Shown: positions 25,419 to 33,875 of the stretch, piece after piece | Layout: every line of letters begins with the position of its first letter | Position numbering within the stretch: the first letter of the stretch is position 1 | Assembly: GCA_902770245.1 (NCBI GenBank) | Contig: CACXSS010000048.1 | Span: 1 to 34,465 of the forward strand | DNA: 34,465 bases | Reading direction: 5' to 3' | From: an uncultured Planctomycetota bacterium | GTDB taxonomy: Bacteria > Planctomycetota > Planctomycetia > Pirellulales > Thermoguttaceae | Program-made: the position numbers and the translations under genes | Notes under the pieces: generated by a model | What the model saw: the letters and a program-made list of their open reading frames with translations, nothing else | Told to the model about the DNA's origin: nothing | Databases searched by the model: none

Positions 25419-26768
25419 TTATAAATCAAAGTTGCGTTCTGAAACGCCGGCGACCAAATCGACAAAGTCGCGATTGGAGTTCATTCTGCCCAGTTTCATG
25501 GTCAGCTGTTCCATGGCGTCGATCGGATTGGCGCCGGAAAGCGTTCTGCGCAACATTGTCGCCGCGTGCAAATAATCCGGCGGAAGAAGCATTTCTTCCC
25601 GGCGGGTGCCGCTTTGCGTAATGTCGATAGCCGGCCAAATTCGACGATCCGCCAAGCGGCGATCGAGAACCAGTTCCATGTTTCCAGTGCCTTTGAATTC
25701 CTGGAAAATCAGTTCGTCCATGCGGCTGTCGGTATCGATAAGAGCCGTTCCGACAATCGTCAAAGAACCGCCTTCTTCAAAGCTGCGGGCTGTCGCAAAA
25801 AGCTTTTTAGGAATGTCCATCGCCTTGACGTCAACGCCGCCGGACATGGTTTTACCGGTATTGCCGACCCACTTGTTAAACGCTCTGGCGAGACGAGTAA
25901 TCGAGTCTAAAAGGATAAAAACGTCCTTGCCCATTTCCGCCAAACGCTTGGCGCGTTCAATAAGAAGCTGTGACAGACGGACGTGACTTTCGATGTCGCG
26001 ATCCAAAGAGCTGGCAACGACTTCCCCGTTAATAACGGCGCGTTTCATGTCGGTAACTTCTTCGGGGCGTTCGTCAATAAGAAGGACAAAGAGCTGAACT
26101 TCGGGATAGTTGGTAGCAATAGCTTGCGAGATCTGCTGCAGAAGAATGGTTTTACCCGTTCGCGGAGGAGCGACAATCAGAGCGCGCTGACCTTTTCCCA
26201 ACGGGGTAAGCAGGTCCATGACTCGCGTGCTAATTGGTTCCTTGCCTGTTTCCAGCTGATACCACTCGTGCGGCGTAACGGGGGTGAGGTCTTCAAAGCG
26301 TTTGATGTTGATGTAATCGTCCGGGTTTCCGCCTTCTACAGTGAGAAGCTCTTTGACTCTCGGACCCTGATCGCGGCGTCCTGGTTGAATCATGGCTGAA
26401 AGAGCAATACCTTCTCGCAGACCGTATTTTTCTATCATCGAACCGGGAACGAAGGGGTCAATCAAGCGGCGCGTGTACGTTACTTCGCGATTGCGGATAA
26501 AGCCGTAGCCGTTCGGATGCATCTCCAGAATGCCGCTGACTTCAATCGGTTCGTAATCGTCATGATCCTCAAAGGGATCCTGAGCTGCAATCGGCTGATT
26601 GCTGCTCTGATTGCGCGGCGTATAATTGCGTTTTTGATTTTTGAAGTTGTTGTTGAAGTTGTTGTTGTAAGAATTTCTACCGCGATTGACGTACCCATTT
26701 GAATAATGGCGTTGTTGCTGTTCTCCACCGCCCATTTGTCCGTAGGGTCTTCTTTCCTTCATGTTCAT
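25419..26768 (-). CDS. rho: transcription termination factor Rho
   Basis: Encodes 449 aa. The N-terminal ~72 residues are low-complexity (Asn, Gln, Gly, Arg, Tyr), likely disordered and RNA-binding, in place of the usual helical N-terminal domain. The RNA-binding CSD-type domain follows (VSGILEMHPNGYGFIR, 77-92). The ATPase has Walker A PPRTGKT (201-207), LIDERPEEVTDM, the Walker B region FILLDSITRLARAF, and the GGSLTIVGTALIDTDSRMD and EFKGTGNMEL motifs. In the primary motif the E. coli STFDEP stretch reads SSLDRD. A hexameric RNA-dependent ATPase that ends transcription. It is the first gene of the rho-rnhB-like-aroA operon, with a long leader upstream. ATG AAC ATG leaves a choice of start; no Shine-Dalgarno site. 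Confidence 0.96.
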   Translation of the reverse strand: MNMKERRPYGQMGGGEQQQRHYSNGYVNRGRNSYNNNFNNNFKNQKRNYTPRNQSSNQPIAAQDPFEDHDDYEPIEVSGILEMHPNGYGFIRNREVTYTRRLIDPFVPGSMIEKYGLREGIALSAMIQPGRRDQGPRVKELLTVEGGNPDDYINIKRFEDLTPVTPHEWYQLETGKEPISTRVMDLLTPLGKGQRALIVAPPRTGKTILLQQISQAIATNYPEVQLFVLLIDERPEEVTDMKRAVINGEVVASSLDRDIESHVRLSQLLIERAKRLAEMGKDVFILLDSITRLARAFNKWVGNTGKTMSGGVDVKAMDIPKKLFATARSFEEGGSLTIVGTALIDTDSRMDELIFQEFKGTGNMELVLDRRLADRRIWPAIDITQSGTRREEMLLPPDYLHAATMLRRTLSGANPIDAMEQLTMKLGRMNSNRDFVDLVAGVSERNFDL

Positions 26769-27062
26769 AGTTGTTAATGGATGTTGCGCCGTCTAAAGAA
26801 ATACGGCTATTGAAATAATGGAACGCTTGTAGGATTTCAGTAACCAATGGCTTAGAGGTTTCTATACAAGTTGTTGTATAATCCCGAAAGAATAACCATT
26901 AATTTCTGAAAGAACAATTTCAGCTTTTCCTGTTCTGACCAGATAATTGTATGCGGACAGAATAGAGAAAAATCACAATTCCAGGAATACGAAAAAATTA
27001 ATGAGAATAAGAGTTCTCATTAAATGACACCCGCCCGATGGAGCAGACGAGTATCTAATTCT
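26769..27062 (-). other. long rho leader region
   Basis: About 290 bases lie between the predicted promoter and the rho ATG without a supported gene. They are AT-rich with several short inverted sequences. A long leader upstream of rho fits autoregulation by Rho, known in Escherichia coli; here that is only an inference. Confidence 0.4.
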
Positions 27063-27069
27063 ACGCTTC

Positions 27070-27097
27070 AATATAGCAAAAACTAAATCTTTGTCAA
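27070..27097 (-). promoter_or_regulatory. promoter of the rho operon
   Basis: Minus strand: TTGACA (27097-27092), 16-base spacer, TATATT (27075-27070). A strong sigma70-type match, ~300 bases upstream of the rho start. It also lies just downstream of the sugar isomerase terminator, so it is probably independent of that gene. Confidence 0.6.
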
Positions 27098-27114
27098 GGG
27101 GGATTTCCTGACAG

Positions 27115-27167
27115 ATAAAAAGAAAAGTCAGGGGCGCTTGTTTTACTAAAAACATGACAGCGCCCCT
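27115..27167 (-). terminator. terminator after the sugar isomerase-like gene
   Basis: Minus strand: AGGGGCGCT (27167-27159) pairs with AGCGCCCCT (27138-27130) around a 20-nt loop, followed by GACTTTTCTTTTT. It lies 26 bases past the stop at 27193. Confidence 0.85.
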
Positions 27168-27192
27168 TTGATCCTTACAAGATGAAAAATCG

Positions 27193-27942
27193 TTATAATA
27201 CGAGACTTTCCAGTAACATACGCATCTTCCGCAGCTCCACAAGGTGGTCTGCGTCGGTCTGTGGAACGATGTCAACGCTTAACGCGCGCTTGTATCCGAT
27301 TTTATCCAGCTGATTAATCAGCTTTCCAAACTCAAAGTCCCCCTGCCCGACTTTGGTCTGGTAAACGCCCTGTTTGGAATCGCGAAGCCGAACGTGGTTG
27401 ACAAACGGCAAAAGCGATTCCATAAGCTTGGACTGCATCGCTTCGCCCAGATAGTAACTCGGATCAAGAGCGATCATCAAGCCGTGAGTCCGATTGCAAA
27501 AACCGAGCGTCGTCTGCAAATCTTCGGAAATGCGCCCCTTTTCAGTCAAAATGCTTACTACGCAGCCGGAAATAAACGCTTGTTCCACGGCGAATTCCAA
27601 ACGCTCCACCTCTTCGTTAAAAGGAAATCCCAGCGGAGAAGACCTCAAAACCAAAGTAACAATTCCGTTCATTTTCGCCAGCTTGCAGCACGCCTTGAAC
27701 TGAGCTTTAAAATCCTGTTCCGATGGTATATCAATACTGAAAACAGACGGCGTCATGCGAGTTATGGCTCGAAATTGCGCCGCGACCTCGTCAAAACGAT
27801 TGAGAACGTCAGACGGTTTAATAACCCCGCCCTGTTCGTAAATAAACGTTTCCAGATAGGCAAACTCCTGTTCGGCTAACGCGTCAACAGCTTCGCTCAA
27901 AGAAGCGTTCGGGAAACACTGCGTTGTTGCTGATATGTACAC
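27193..27942 (-). CDS. sugar phosphate isomerase/epimerase-like TIM-barrel protein
   Basis: Encodes 249 aa from a GTG at 27942 with CAGGAG six bases upstream, the best ribosome-binding site in this part of the window. The pattern of strands and helices fits the xylose isomerase-like TIM barrel (AP endonuclease family 2): an ISATTQCFP start, AYLETFIYE, VTLVLRSSP, VSILTEKG, GLMIALDPSYYL, HVRLRDSK and the final VGQGDFEFGKLINQLDKIGYKRALSVDI. The metal-ligand positions expected at the strand ends are E, D, H and E in this family. Here E (LETF), D (ALDPS) and H (NHVRLRD) are plausible, but the final acid is Asp (SVDIV). Substrate unknown. It is monocistronic with its own terminator. Confidence 0.8.
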   Translation of the reverse strand: MYISATTQCFPNASLSEAVDALAEQEFAYLETFIYEQGGVIKPSDVLNRFDEVAAQFRAITRMTPSVFSIDIPSEQDFKAQFKACCKLAKMNGIVTLVLRSSPLGFPFNEEVERLEFAVEQAFISGCVVSILTEKGRISEDLQTTLGFCNRTHGLMIALDPSYYLGEAMQSKLMESLLPFVNHVRLRDSKQGVYQTKVGQGDFEFGKLINQLDKIGYKRALSVDIVPQTDADHLVELRKMRMLLESLVL

Positions 27943-28373
27943 TCTATACTCCTGATTATACGATTGTTGGCGAAATACTAAAAGCGAATCGGAGAACGTT
28001 TGTTCATGGACGCATCATTCCAAAGCCGGAATAATTTGTAATCGCCTTAAACGCCCTTTTCCGTCGCTTGCTCAAATTACGAATTCCGCATTAACGATAC
28101 TATTGTACCATAAAATCAAAAATTTTTCAATTCTATTATTAATTCTATTGAAAAAGTATTTACAAAAAACTTTTTTAGATTAAAATAGGTTTAATAGGAA
28201 ATTTAGAGCAGTTTGCTGTCAGTTGACGTTTTTTGGAAAAAGAAATTGTTATGGTTTTGCCCTATTCACGCTCTTGGACATTAACATTTCTTTTTTTCCA
28301 AATAAAAACGGTTCATCCGACAAGTTGGTACTTGAGCTAAAAAGCAAGGGTTTTTCCGTTCCAAAGTATTTTT
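27943..28373. other. AT-rich intergenic region, possible promoter
   Basis: No supported gene. TTTACA (28159-28164), 16-base spacer, TAAAAT (28181-28186) is a plausible plus-strand promoter for the SppA gene, though it would imply a leader of over 450 nt. A small ATTCC/GGAAT hairpin is present near 28018-28033. Confidence 0.35.
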
Positions 28374-28438
28374 AAACACGAAACACACGAAATACACGAA
28401 AAGAAATTTTAGAAAAATCTTTCGTGCTTTTCGTGTTT
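28374..28438. repeat. AACACGAAA-type intergenic stem-loop element
   Basis: Three spaced copies of CACGAAA (in AAACACGAAACACACGAAAT and onward) face the complementary TCTTTCGTG and CTTTTCGTGTTT copies, so alternative stems can form. This looks like a dispersed intergenic repeat of the kind I recall in planctomycetes. A similar oligo-rich stretch, TCCGTTTAATCCGTCAAAT, follows at about 28537. Confidence 0.55.
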
Positions 28439-28654
28439 AAAATCCAATGATTTACGAATGAGGATTGAATTGTTAATTACCAAAAAGGCTTTTTCGGAAG
28501 CATAACCTCGTCCACTCGCCCGCGCGGCTTCGCGCTCCGTTTAATCCGTCAAATCCGTGAACGGACTGACCTGCGGAAACACTAGGCGCCAACTTACCGG
28601 AAGAGCCATAAAAACCTTAAACTATCAGAGTCATCCTTTAACCCGTTTAACGCT

Positions 28655-29749
28655 ATGAGCGCAGATAATTGTAATAACGTCAATCCGATTGACATTCCCA
28701 TGAATGCGGAAATCCGTTCTAATGCTTCAATACATCCAAGCGATTCCATTTCCAATAAATACATTCTTGTTCCCGTAAAGTCAGGTTTTTGGAAGTATCT
28801 TCTCATAGGAATGATTCTTCTTTTGCTGCTTTTCTCGCTAACATGCAACTTGACGTTTTGGGGAATGATAACCGATTCAATCAAACCTTCGAAATACGGC
28901 ATTCAAGAGAAATTTTACTCTGGCGATGAATCAGGTTCAGATAAAATCGCGATTATCAGCGTAATCGGGACAATTGAAGAAGGCGAGGATTACAAAGACT
29001 ACATTGACTCAGCCATGAATGATAAAGACGTTAAAGGCGTCGTTTTGCGAGTCGACTCTCCTGGAGGAACGGTAACCGGGTCAGACTACATTCTTAACCG
29101 ACTCAATCAGCTTCGGAAAAAGAAGCCAATTGTCGTCAGTATGGGCGGATTGGCATGCAGCGGCGGTTACTACATTTCCATGTGCGTTGGAAACGAAAAG
29201 GACTCTATTTTTATTGAGCCAACCGGCTGGACGGGGTCAATTGGCGTTATCATTTCCCGATACGACGCCTCGGAACTGTTCAATAAAAAACTGGGCGTTT
29301 TTGAAGACCCGATTACAAGCGGTCCCAATAAGGCGATGGGATCTCCACTTATTCCGCTTTCTGATGAACATCGAAAGATTTTCCAGGATTTGGTCGATGA
29401 TGCTTTTATCCGATTTAAGGATATTATTAAAGAAGGACGTCCTCGATACGCTAAAAATCCCCAGGAATTGGACGACTTGGCAACAGGTCAGGTTTATTCC
29501 GCCAATCAGGCTCTCAAACTGGGCTTGGTTGACAAAATTGGATTCCTGGACGACGCGGTCGAAAGGATTTGCGATTTGGCGCATATCTCTCAGAAGACCG
29601 CTAAGGTTGTAAAATACACTAAAGAAGCTTCCTTCAAAGACATGCTGTTTTCAATTCAGCAAGGAGACAAACCCTGCGTTGTCGAAGACGTTAAAAAGGT
29701 TATCAATAAAGCCGCGTCGCCCAGAGCGTATTATTTGTGGCAGATGTGA
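28655..29749 (+). CDS. sppA: SppA-type signal peptide peptidase (S49 family)
   Basis: Encodes 364 aa. A cytoplasmic N-terminus is followed by one TM helix (~47-70) and an S49 protease domain. Motifs: VVLRVDSPGGTVTGSDYI, then SMGGLACSGGYYISM with the nucleophile Ser169, then a Lys in TSGPNKAMGSP (K226) as the general base, forming the Ser/Lys dyad of single-domain SppA (as in Bacillus). It cleaves remnant signal peptides or other membrane peptides on the periplasmic side. The ATG at 28655 lacks a Shine-Dalgarno site. The C-terminus is followed directly by repeat DNA. Confidence 0.9.
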   Translation: MSADNCNNVNPIDIPMNAEIRSNASIHPSDSISNKYILVPVKSGFWKYLLIGMILLLLLFSLTCNLTFWGMITDSIKPSKYGIQEKFYSGDESGSDKIAIISVIGTIEEGEDYKDYIDSAMNDKDVKGVVLRVDSPGGTVTGSDYILNRLNQLRKKKPIVVSMGGLACSGGYYISMCVGNEKDSIFIEPTGWTGSIGVIISRYDASELFNKKLGVFEDPITSGPNKAMGSPLIPLSDEHRKIFQDLVDDAFIRFKDIIKEGRPRYAKNPQELDDLATGQVYSANQALKLGLVDKIGFLDDAVERICDLAHISQKTAKVVKYTKEASFKDMLFSIQQGDKPCVVEDVKKVINKAASPRAYYLWQM

Positions 29750-29762
29750 TTTAGGCAAGAGG

Positions 29763-29880
29763 GAATAGGCAAGAGTCAGTAGATTATACAGTTAGGAGTT
29801 AGGAGTGAGGAGTGAGGAGTTACGCAAAGCGCCCCACTAAGTACTATTCCCTACTCCCTATCCCCTACTGCCTACTGCCT
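29763..29880 (+). repeat. heptanucleotide repeat element, copy 1
   Basis: A chain of degenerate 7-base units: AGGGAAT AGGCAAG AGTCAGT, then GTTAGGA GTTAGGA GTGAGGA GTGAGGA, a unique core GTTACGCAAAGCGCCCCACTA, and then CTACTCC CTATCCC CTACTGC CTACTGC CT. The segment 29788-29880 matches the reverse complement of 31833-31925 over its full 93 bases with few changes. It resembles the short tandemly repeated repetitive (STRR) heptamers known from cyanobacteria. Confidence 0.8.
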
Positions 29881-29947
29881 CCGTGGGTTAAAACCCACGG
29901 CTACTGATATTGAACTGCTACGCAGTTCTAGCGGATGCGCTTCGCGC
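29881..29947 (+). repeat. cluster of three hairpins
   Basis: CCGTGGGTTAAAACCCACGG (29881-29900) is a perfect palindrome; GAACTGC-TAC-GCAGTTC (29912-29928) is a second stem; GCGC-TTC-GCGC (29937-29947) a third. They sit between the heptamer element and the 14-base tandem array. REP/MITE-like. Confidence 0.75.
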
Positions 29948-30002
29948 CTATCCCCTACTGCCTATCCCCTACTGCCTATCCCCTACTGCCTATCCCCTAC
30001 TG
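29947..30002 (+). repeat. four perfect tandem 14-base repeats
   Basis: The unit CCTATCCCCTACTG occurs four times without change (29947-30002) and is itself two heptamers. It ends 12 bases before the ATG of the 86-aa gene, so it occupies the place of a ribosome-binding site. Confidence 0.9.
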
Positions 30003-30014
30003 CCTACTACTCCC

Positions 30015-30275
30015 ATGCCAGAATATTCCGCCTATCAACAGAAGGTCATTCATCGTTATTACGAAAACCTCGACGCCATTTCCCTTCAAAAGCTCAGCGA
30101 ACTGGTTGCTGACTTGTATCTGTCCGAGGGAAAGAAACGCCAAAAGCTGTGGGAACGCGCTCGCGCCGCAATGACAAACGCTCGCGTTCCCGCCAGCCGA
30201 ATTGACGCTATTATCGAAAGCGACTCTCCCGAAGCCCTCGCCAAACTGGTCAGCGAATTGAGCGGAAAAGGCTGA
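30015..30275 (+). CDS. small helical conserved planctomycete protein
   Basis: Encodes 86 aa from the ATG at 30015, chosen because the longer in-frame region upstream is repeat DNA. It is all-helical and highly charged: YSAYQQKVIHRYYENLDAIS, then LVADLYLSEGKKRQKLWERA, then VPASRIDAIIESDSPEALAKLVSEL. The pattern matches a conserved hypothetical planctomycete family I recall, with no known function; it looks like a small adaptor or nucleic-acid-interacting protein. There is no TM segment or signal. It has no recognisable ribosome-binding site and may depend on the repeats upstream. Confidence 0.75.
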   Translation: MPEYSAYQQKVIHRYYENLDAISLQKLSELVADLYLSEGKKRQKLWERARAAMTNARVPASRIDAIIESDSPEALAKLVSELSGKG

Positions 30276-30302
30276 AATTATTTTGAGTTTGAGCTCGGGA
30301 TT

Positions 30303-30330
30303 AAAAAAAGCGGCGCGTAAACGCCGCTTT
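30303..30330 (-). terminator. terminator between convergent genes
   Basis: AAAGCGGCG (30307-30315), CGTAAA loop, CGCCGCTTT (30322-30330). On the minus strand it runs into seven T (30309-30303), a strong terminator for the GH16 gene. For the plus-strand gene the T-run is short, but the hairpin may serve both. Confidence 0.9.
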
Positions 30331-30365
30331 CGATTTATACTAATCTGTTTAACAGCAAGAGATTT

Positions 30366-31790
30366 CTATTTTTCAACCTTGCGAATGACGATGTTGCGGA
30401 TTTCGCCCGTTGTGTACCAGGTTGCGAATCCGAACGGTTCGATCGGCTCGACTTCCATGCGGTTGCTGACAGTTCTGTCTTCCATGTCGACGGTTGACTG
30501 CTTCTCGCCGTTGATGTAAACGACCAGCTCTTTCTCGGTGATTCTCAATTTAACGTCGTACCAGACGTTGTTTTTGAAATCGTAGGTAAACGCTGAACTG
30601 TTTTCGTCCGCGGAGAAGCCGTCCAGGCAGGAGAATCCGCACAGCGAGCCGCCCCAGCCGCCCAGAACGAATCCGAAACATTTGTCTTTGTACGGCATAA
30701 CCGCCAAGCCGAAAAAGTCGTTGCCGTCAACGCGGCGCGCCTGATAGGTCAGCTCGTAGTTGATTTTGGGAACGAGTCCGTTGTACTTGATTCCAGACCC
30801 GGGATTCCCTGCAGGCAGCTGAATCGCCCCGTTGACAACCTTCGGCGCAGGCGCGGAATCGAAATCGTATAGCGTAACCTGAGACCAGTTTTTCAGCGTC
30901 CCGTCAAAAAGAGATTTTTCTTTGACTTTAGCAGCAGCGCCGTCCTGCGCCTGATAGACGCGAACGTAGTCGAATTCGTATTTTACCGGGAAAATAGAAT
31001 CGTCAATTCCCTTTTGACCGCCCCAGCCGCCGCCGATTGCCAGGTTGAGAATCAAATAATGCGGCAAGTCAAACGGACGCCCCAGCGAGTCAAACTTATC
31101 CAGTTCGATGGTATAATATTTCTGGTCGTCAACAAAGAAATCCATTTTGTCTTTCGTCCATTCAACCGCGTAGACCGCCATGCGATCTTCAATGCCTTCC
31201 AGGCGAATGTTCGCCCCTTTTTGAATGTGCCAATCCTTGTTTCCCTTGGCGTGAACGGTGGCGTGAACCTGAGTCGGATTGAAGCCGACGTATTCCATGA
31301 TGTCGATTTCACCGCAGGCGGGCCAGCCGATTTGATGGATGTTTTCTCCCAGCATCCAAATGGCGGGCCACGTCCCGACGCCCTTGGGCAGCTTGGCGCG
31401 GACTTCAATTCTGCCGTACGTCCAGCTGTGACGTCCATAAGTTGTGATGCTGCCGGAGGTGTACTGCGCCTTCTTGCCGTTTTCTTCAAAATCCTCTTTG
31501 AACGCTTCGATGGTCAATTTGCCGTCTTTCTGGTAGACGTTCTTTAATCGGTTTTTTGTATAGAACTGTTTTTCGCCGTTGCGAATAAACCCGTATTCGT
31601 ACGTCCAGTCCGCAGGATTAGGCAAGCCTGTCCCGTTGAACTCGTCATGCCAGACCAGTTTGAGCGTCTGACCGTCAGAGGATTTCACCGTTTGCGGGAC
31701 AGTCTGTTCCGCCTGAACGGAACCAGCAAGTAAAAGCGTTACAGCGCTGACAACAAGCGCAAGCGTTCGATAAATTTGTGTGCGTTTCAT
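30366..31790 (-). CDS. secreted GH16 beta-glucanase (laminarinase-like) with C-terminal LamG/DUF1080-like domain
   Basis: Encodes 474 aa. A Sec signal peptide (residues 1-27, ending SVQA) leads into a GH16 domain (~40-285): LVWHDEFNGTGLPNPADW, then WPAIWMLGEN and GEIDIMEYVG, in which E161 is the nucleophile, D163 the helper and E166 the acid/base. HATVHAKGN and the final WGGQKGIDDSIFPVKYEFDYVRVYQ are typical of bacterial laminarinases, so beta-1,3(-1,4)-glucan hydrolysis is likely. Residues ~300-474 form a separate beta-sandwich-like domain beginning SLFDGTLKNW that resembles concanavalin/DUF1080-type glycan-binding domains. The gene stands between two inverted heptamer elements, a possible mobile or transferred segment. 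Confidence 0.9.
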   Translation of the reverse strand: MKRTQIYRTLALVVSAVTLLLAGSVQAEQTVPQTVKSSDGQTLKLVWHDEFNGTGLPNPADWTYEYGFIRNGEKQFYTKNRLKNVYQKDGKLTIEAFKEDFEENGKKAQYTSGSITTYGRHSWTYGRIEVRAKLPKGVGTWPAIWMLGENIHQIGWPACGEIDIMEYVGFNPTQVHATVHAKGNKDWHIQKGANIRLEGIEDRMAVYAVEWTKDKMDFFVDDQKYYTIELDKFDSLGRPFDLPHYLILNLAIGGGWGGQKGIDDSIFPVKYEFDYVRVYQAQDGAAAKVKEKSLFDGTLKNWSQVTLYDFDSAPAPKVVNGAIQLPAGNPGSGIKYNGLVPKINYELTYQARRVDGNDFFGLAVMPYKDKCFGFVLGGWGGSLCGFSCLDGFSADENSSAFTYDFKNNVWYDVKLRITEKELVVYINGEKQSTVDMEDRTVSNRMEVEPIEPFGFATWYTTGEIRNIVIRKVEK

Positions 31791-31800
31791 GGTTAGTGGT

Positions 31801-31925
31801 TAGTGAATAGTGGTAAGTGGTAAGTAGTTAGTAGGCAATAGGCAATAGGCAGTAGGCAGTAGGGAATAGCGCTTAGTGAGGCGCTTTGCGTAACTCCTCA
31901 CTCCTCACTCCTCACTCCTAACTGT
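31801..31925 (-). repeat. heptanucleotide repeat element, copy 2 (inverted)
   Basis: Units include AGGCAAT AGGCAAT AGGCAGT AGGCAGT AGGGAAT, then the core with GGCGCTTTGCGTAA, then CTCACTC three times and CTAACTG. Its minus-strand reading matches copy 1 at 29788-29880. It sits immediately upstream of the GH16 gene, in its likely promoter and leader region. Confidence 0.8.
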
Positions 31926-31955
31926 TTAACCTACTGCCTACGCCCTAATCCCTAT

Positions 31956-33764
31956 TTACGCAAATGGGTCGTCTTCGCCGGCCTTTTCTTTTTCTTTCTC
32001 AAGTTGTTCCTTTTCTTTTTCCTGTTTGGCTTTCTCTTCCTTCAGCTTCGCTTTCTCCTCATCTGTCAAAAGCTGCAGTTCCATTGGAGCGTCTGAGGGT
32101 ATGGGCGAGTCTGTATAAGACAAAGTCAGGGATTCTTTATTGCTGATAACCACTTCTACAGTCTTTTTGTCCGGGTCGCAGACAATTTGGAAAGCCCCAA
32201 TGGGATTCTTGCCCTGATACTTCCAAACTCGACCTGTAGCTTTATCAACAAACAGGAATTCAAAATCTGAACGGCTCGTATTATTCTCTCGAACTTGTCG
32301 ATTGCACCCCAAAACGAGGAACGGCGAACTGCACGGGAGATCATAATACAAATACTGATCGCTGACCAGCAGCGGTTCTTTCCACAGAGGTTTCCCGTCG
32401 CGGTTGAATTTGTAAATCTTCGCCTTGGGCAAATGCAAACCTCTGGTTGGAGAGAACTGTTTGCAGCTATTTCGCTGCTTTCTGGTATACCCGAAATTGG
32501 AGCGAACGATGAGATAAAAATCTCCCGGCGAATTGACGTCTGGCAGAACGTCAACTCCGTCAAAGAAATTCTTTGCCATGCTTTCATTATAATTTTCCGG
32601 CAGAAGGTCTTCCGTTCTTCCTTCTCGACTTTGTCGACGAATTCGTTCCTCTCGTTTTTTGGGATCGTTCTTTTCTTCCTCTTCGTATTTTTTATTCTCT
32701 TCTTCTATACGAGTTTTAAGTTTTTTGACGTCTTCAACAATTTTATCCCGTTCTTCCTGCGTCATGACTTCAAAAATATCTTCGAGAATGATTCGACCAG
32801 TTTCACAGTCGATAATCTGAACCTGACCTTTGAAGCCAGCAGAACGACACAGGAAATTCAACTTCTTAACATAATTCTGCGTTTGATTGCTCTCTGTATC
32901 CAGTTCCCAAAGAACCTTCTGCTCCCGAAGAGAACAAAGCTTTAATCGCGTAAACGATTGATGCGTTGTATTATTTATTGCCGACTCGGAACAAATAACG
33001 CCCAGAGACGATATCGGCGTAAAAGAATACGGAACGCGAATCGTCGCTTCATGATTTCCCGTATAAATGGAATATTGTTCTCCACGGACTTCAGGAGGCG
33101 TAGTCGTTCGGACTTCCCCAGGCGAAGACGGACCGTTTTGAGGTTTAGAGAAAAATACGTTTTCGGCGCTGTCAAGGGTTTTATAATTTTTGGACGTATA
33201 AAGATATTCATTATCGATATACACAATAGCTTCGTGTTTCTCGAATTTCCGGCTCCATCTCATTCTTCCGGTCGCAGCGTCCAAAGCCGCAAAAGCGCCG
33301 TCTTCCAGCTGAACGATAACAATATTGCCGTAAACGCCGCTGAATTTGTTAATCTCTCCATTTCTGGAATCTGGCTGATTTGCCTTTCGAATCAGAACGT
33401 ACGGATTCTGATCTTCATCTCCCAGCTTTTCCTGTTCAAAATCCTTCGACCATAAAAGTCCAGGACGAACAAACAAATTAATGGCTGACATCTGACCGTT
33501 TCTTTCAGGAATAAAGAACAAATGCTCTGCCGAAGACCAGGGAGCTTCATAATTTATATCTGAATCGGATCTGTAATAAACATATCGCGCCTGCTGAGAA
33601 TTCTTCTCCGGCGTAATAACAGCCTTGTTCCGTCCATAGCGATCAAACAAAAACAGAGTTTGCTGAGAGCTGGAGATTTTGCGAATTGTCTCGCCGTCGA
33701 GAAAAGCGTTTTCGTTGAAAAACTGTTTTTTATTGTCTGAGCCATCGTGCGAACGATGAGCGAG
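31956..33764 (-). pseudogene. PQQ-like beta-propeller protein, 5' end lost at an IS200 element
   Basis: The open frame on the minus strand runs from 33764 (just after a TAA at 33767-33765) to the stop at 31956, ~602 codons. It has no start of its own at the upstream end; the first possible start is a TTG at 33650. The residues before that (NENAFLDGETIRKI, then QQTLFLFDRYGR) read as ordinary propeller sequence, so the true N-terminus has been cut off. Propeller-like repeats follow (GAFAALDAATGRMRWSRKF, then LFVDKATGRVWKY), then a Glu/Lys-rich insertion (~330-390) and a Lys/Glu tail. Intact planctomycete relatives are large secreted or membrane proteins. The gene may still be transcribed but is unlikely to give a full product. 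Confidence 0.75.
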
Positions 33765-33825
33765 TTAAAACCCCCAGATAGTCTGGGGTGGAGGTAAAAC
33801 TTATAGTTTTGCCCAAAAAATAAAA

Positions 33826-33872
33826 TCTCCTTACAATATTCATGCGGACCAACGCTTGAATATGAAAGGAGA
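33826..33872 (+). promoter_or_regulatory. hairpin sequestering the tnpA ribosome-binding site
   Basis: TCTCCTT (33826-33832) pairs with AAGGAGA (33866-33872, the Shine-Dalgarno site), and ATATTCA (33836-33842) with TGAATAT (33857-33863), around a 14-nt loop. The folded form would hide the ribosome-binding site of the transposase. This mirrors the translational block described for Salmonella IS200. Confidence 0.75.
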
Positions 33873-33875
33873 AGT

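Noticed and set aside
27948-27960. TATAAT upstream of the sugar isomerase gene as a -10 box
   Set aside because: A start from it would leave only a few bases before the GTG and overlap the ribosome-binding site; no good -35 at the right distance.
29947-30002. CRISPR array
   Set aside because: Direct tandem repeats without spacers; unit length 14 bases; no cas genes.
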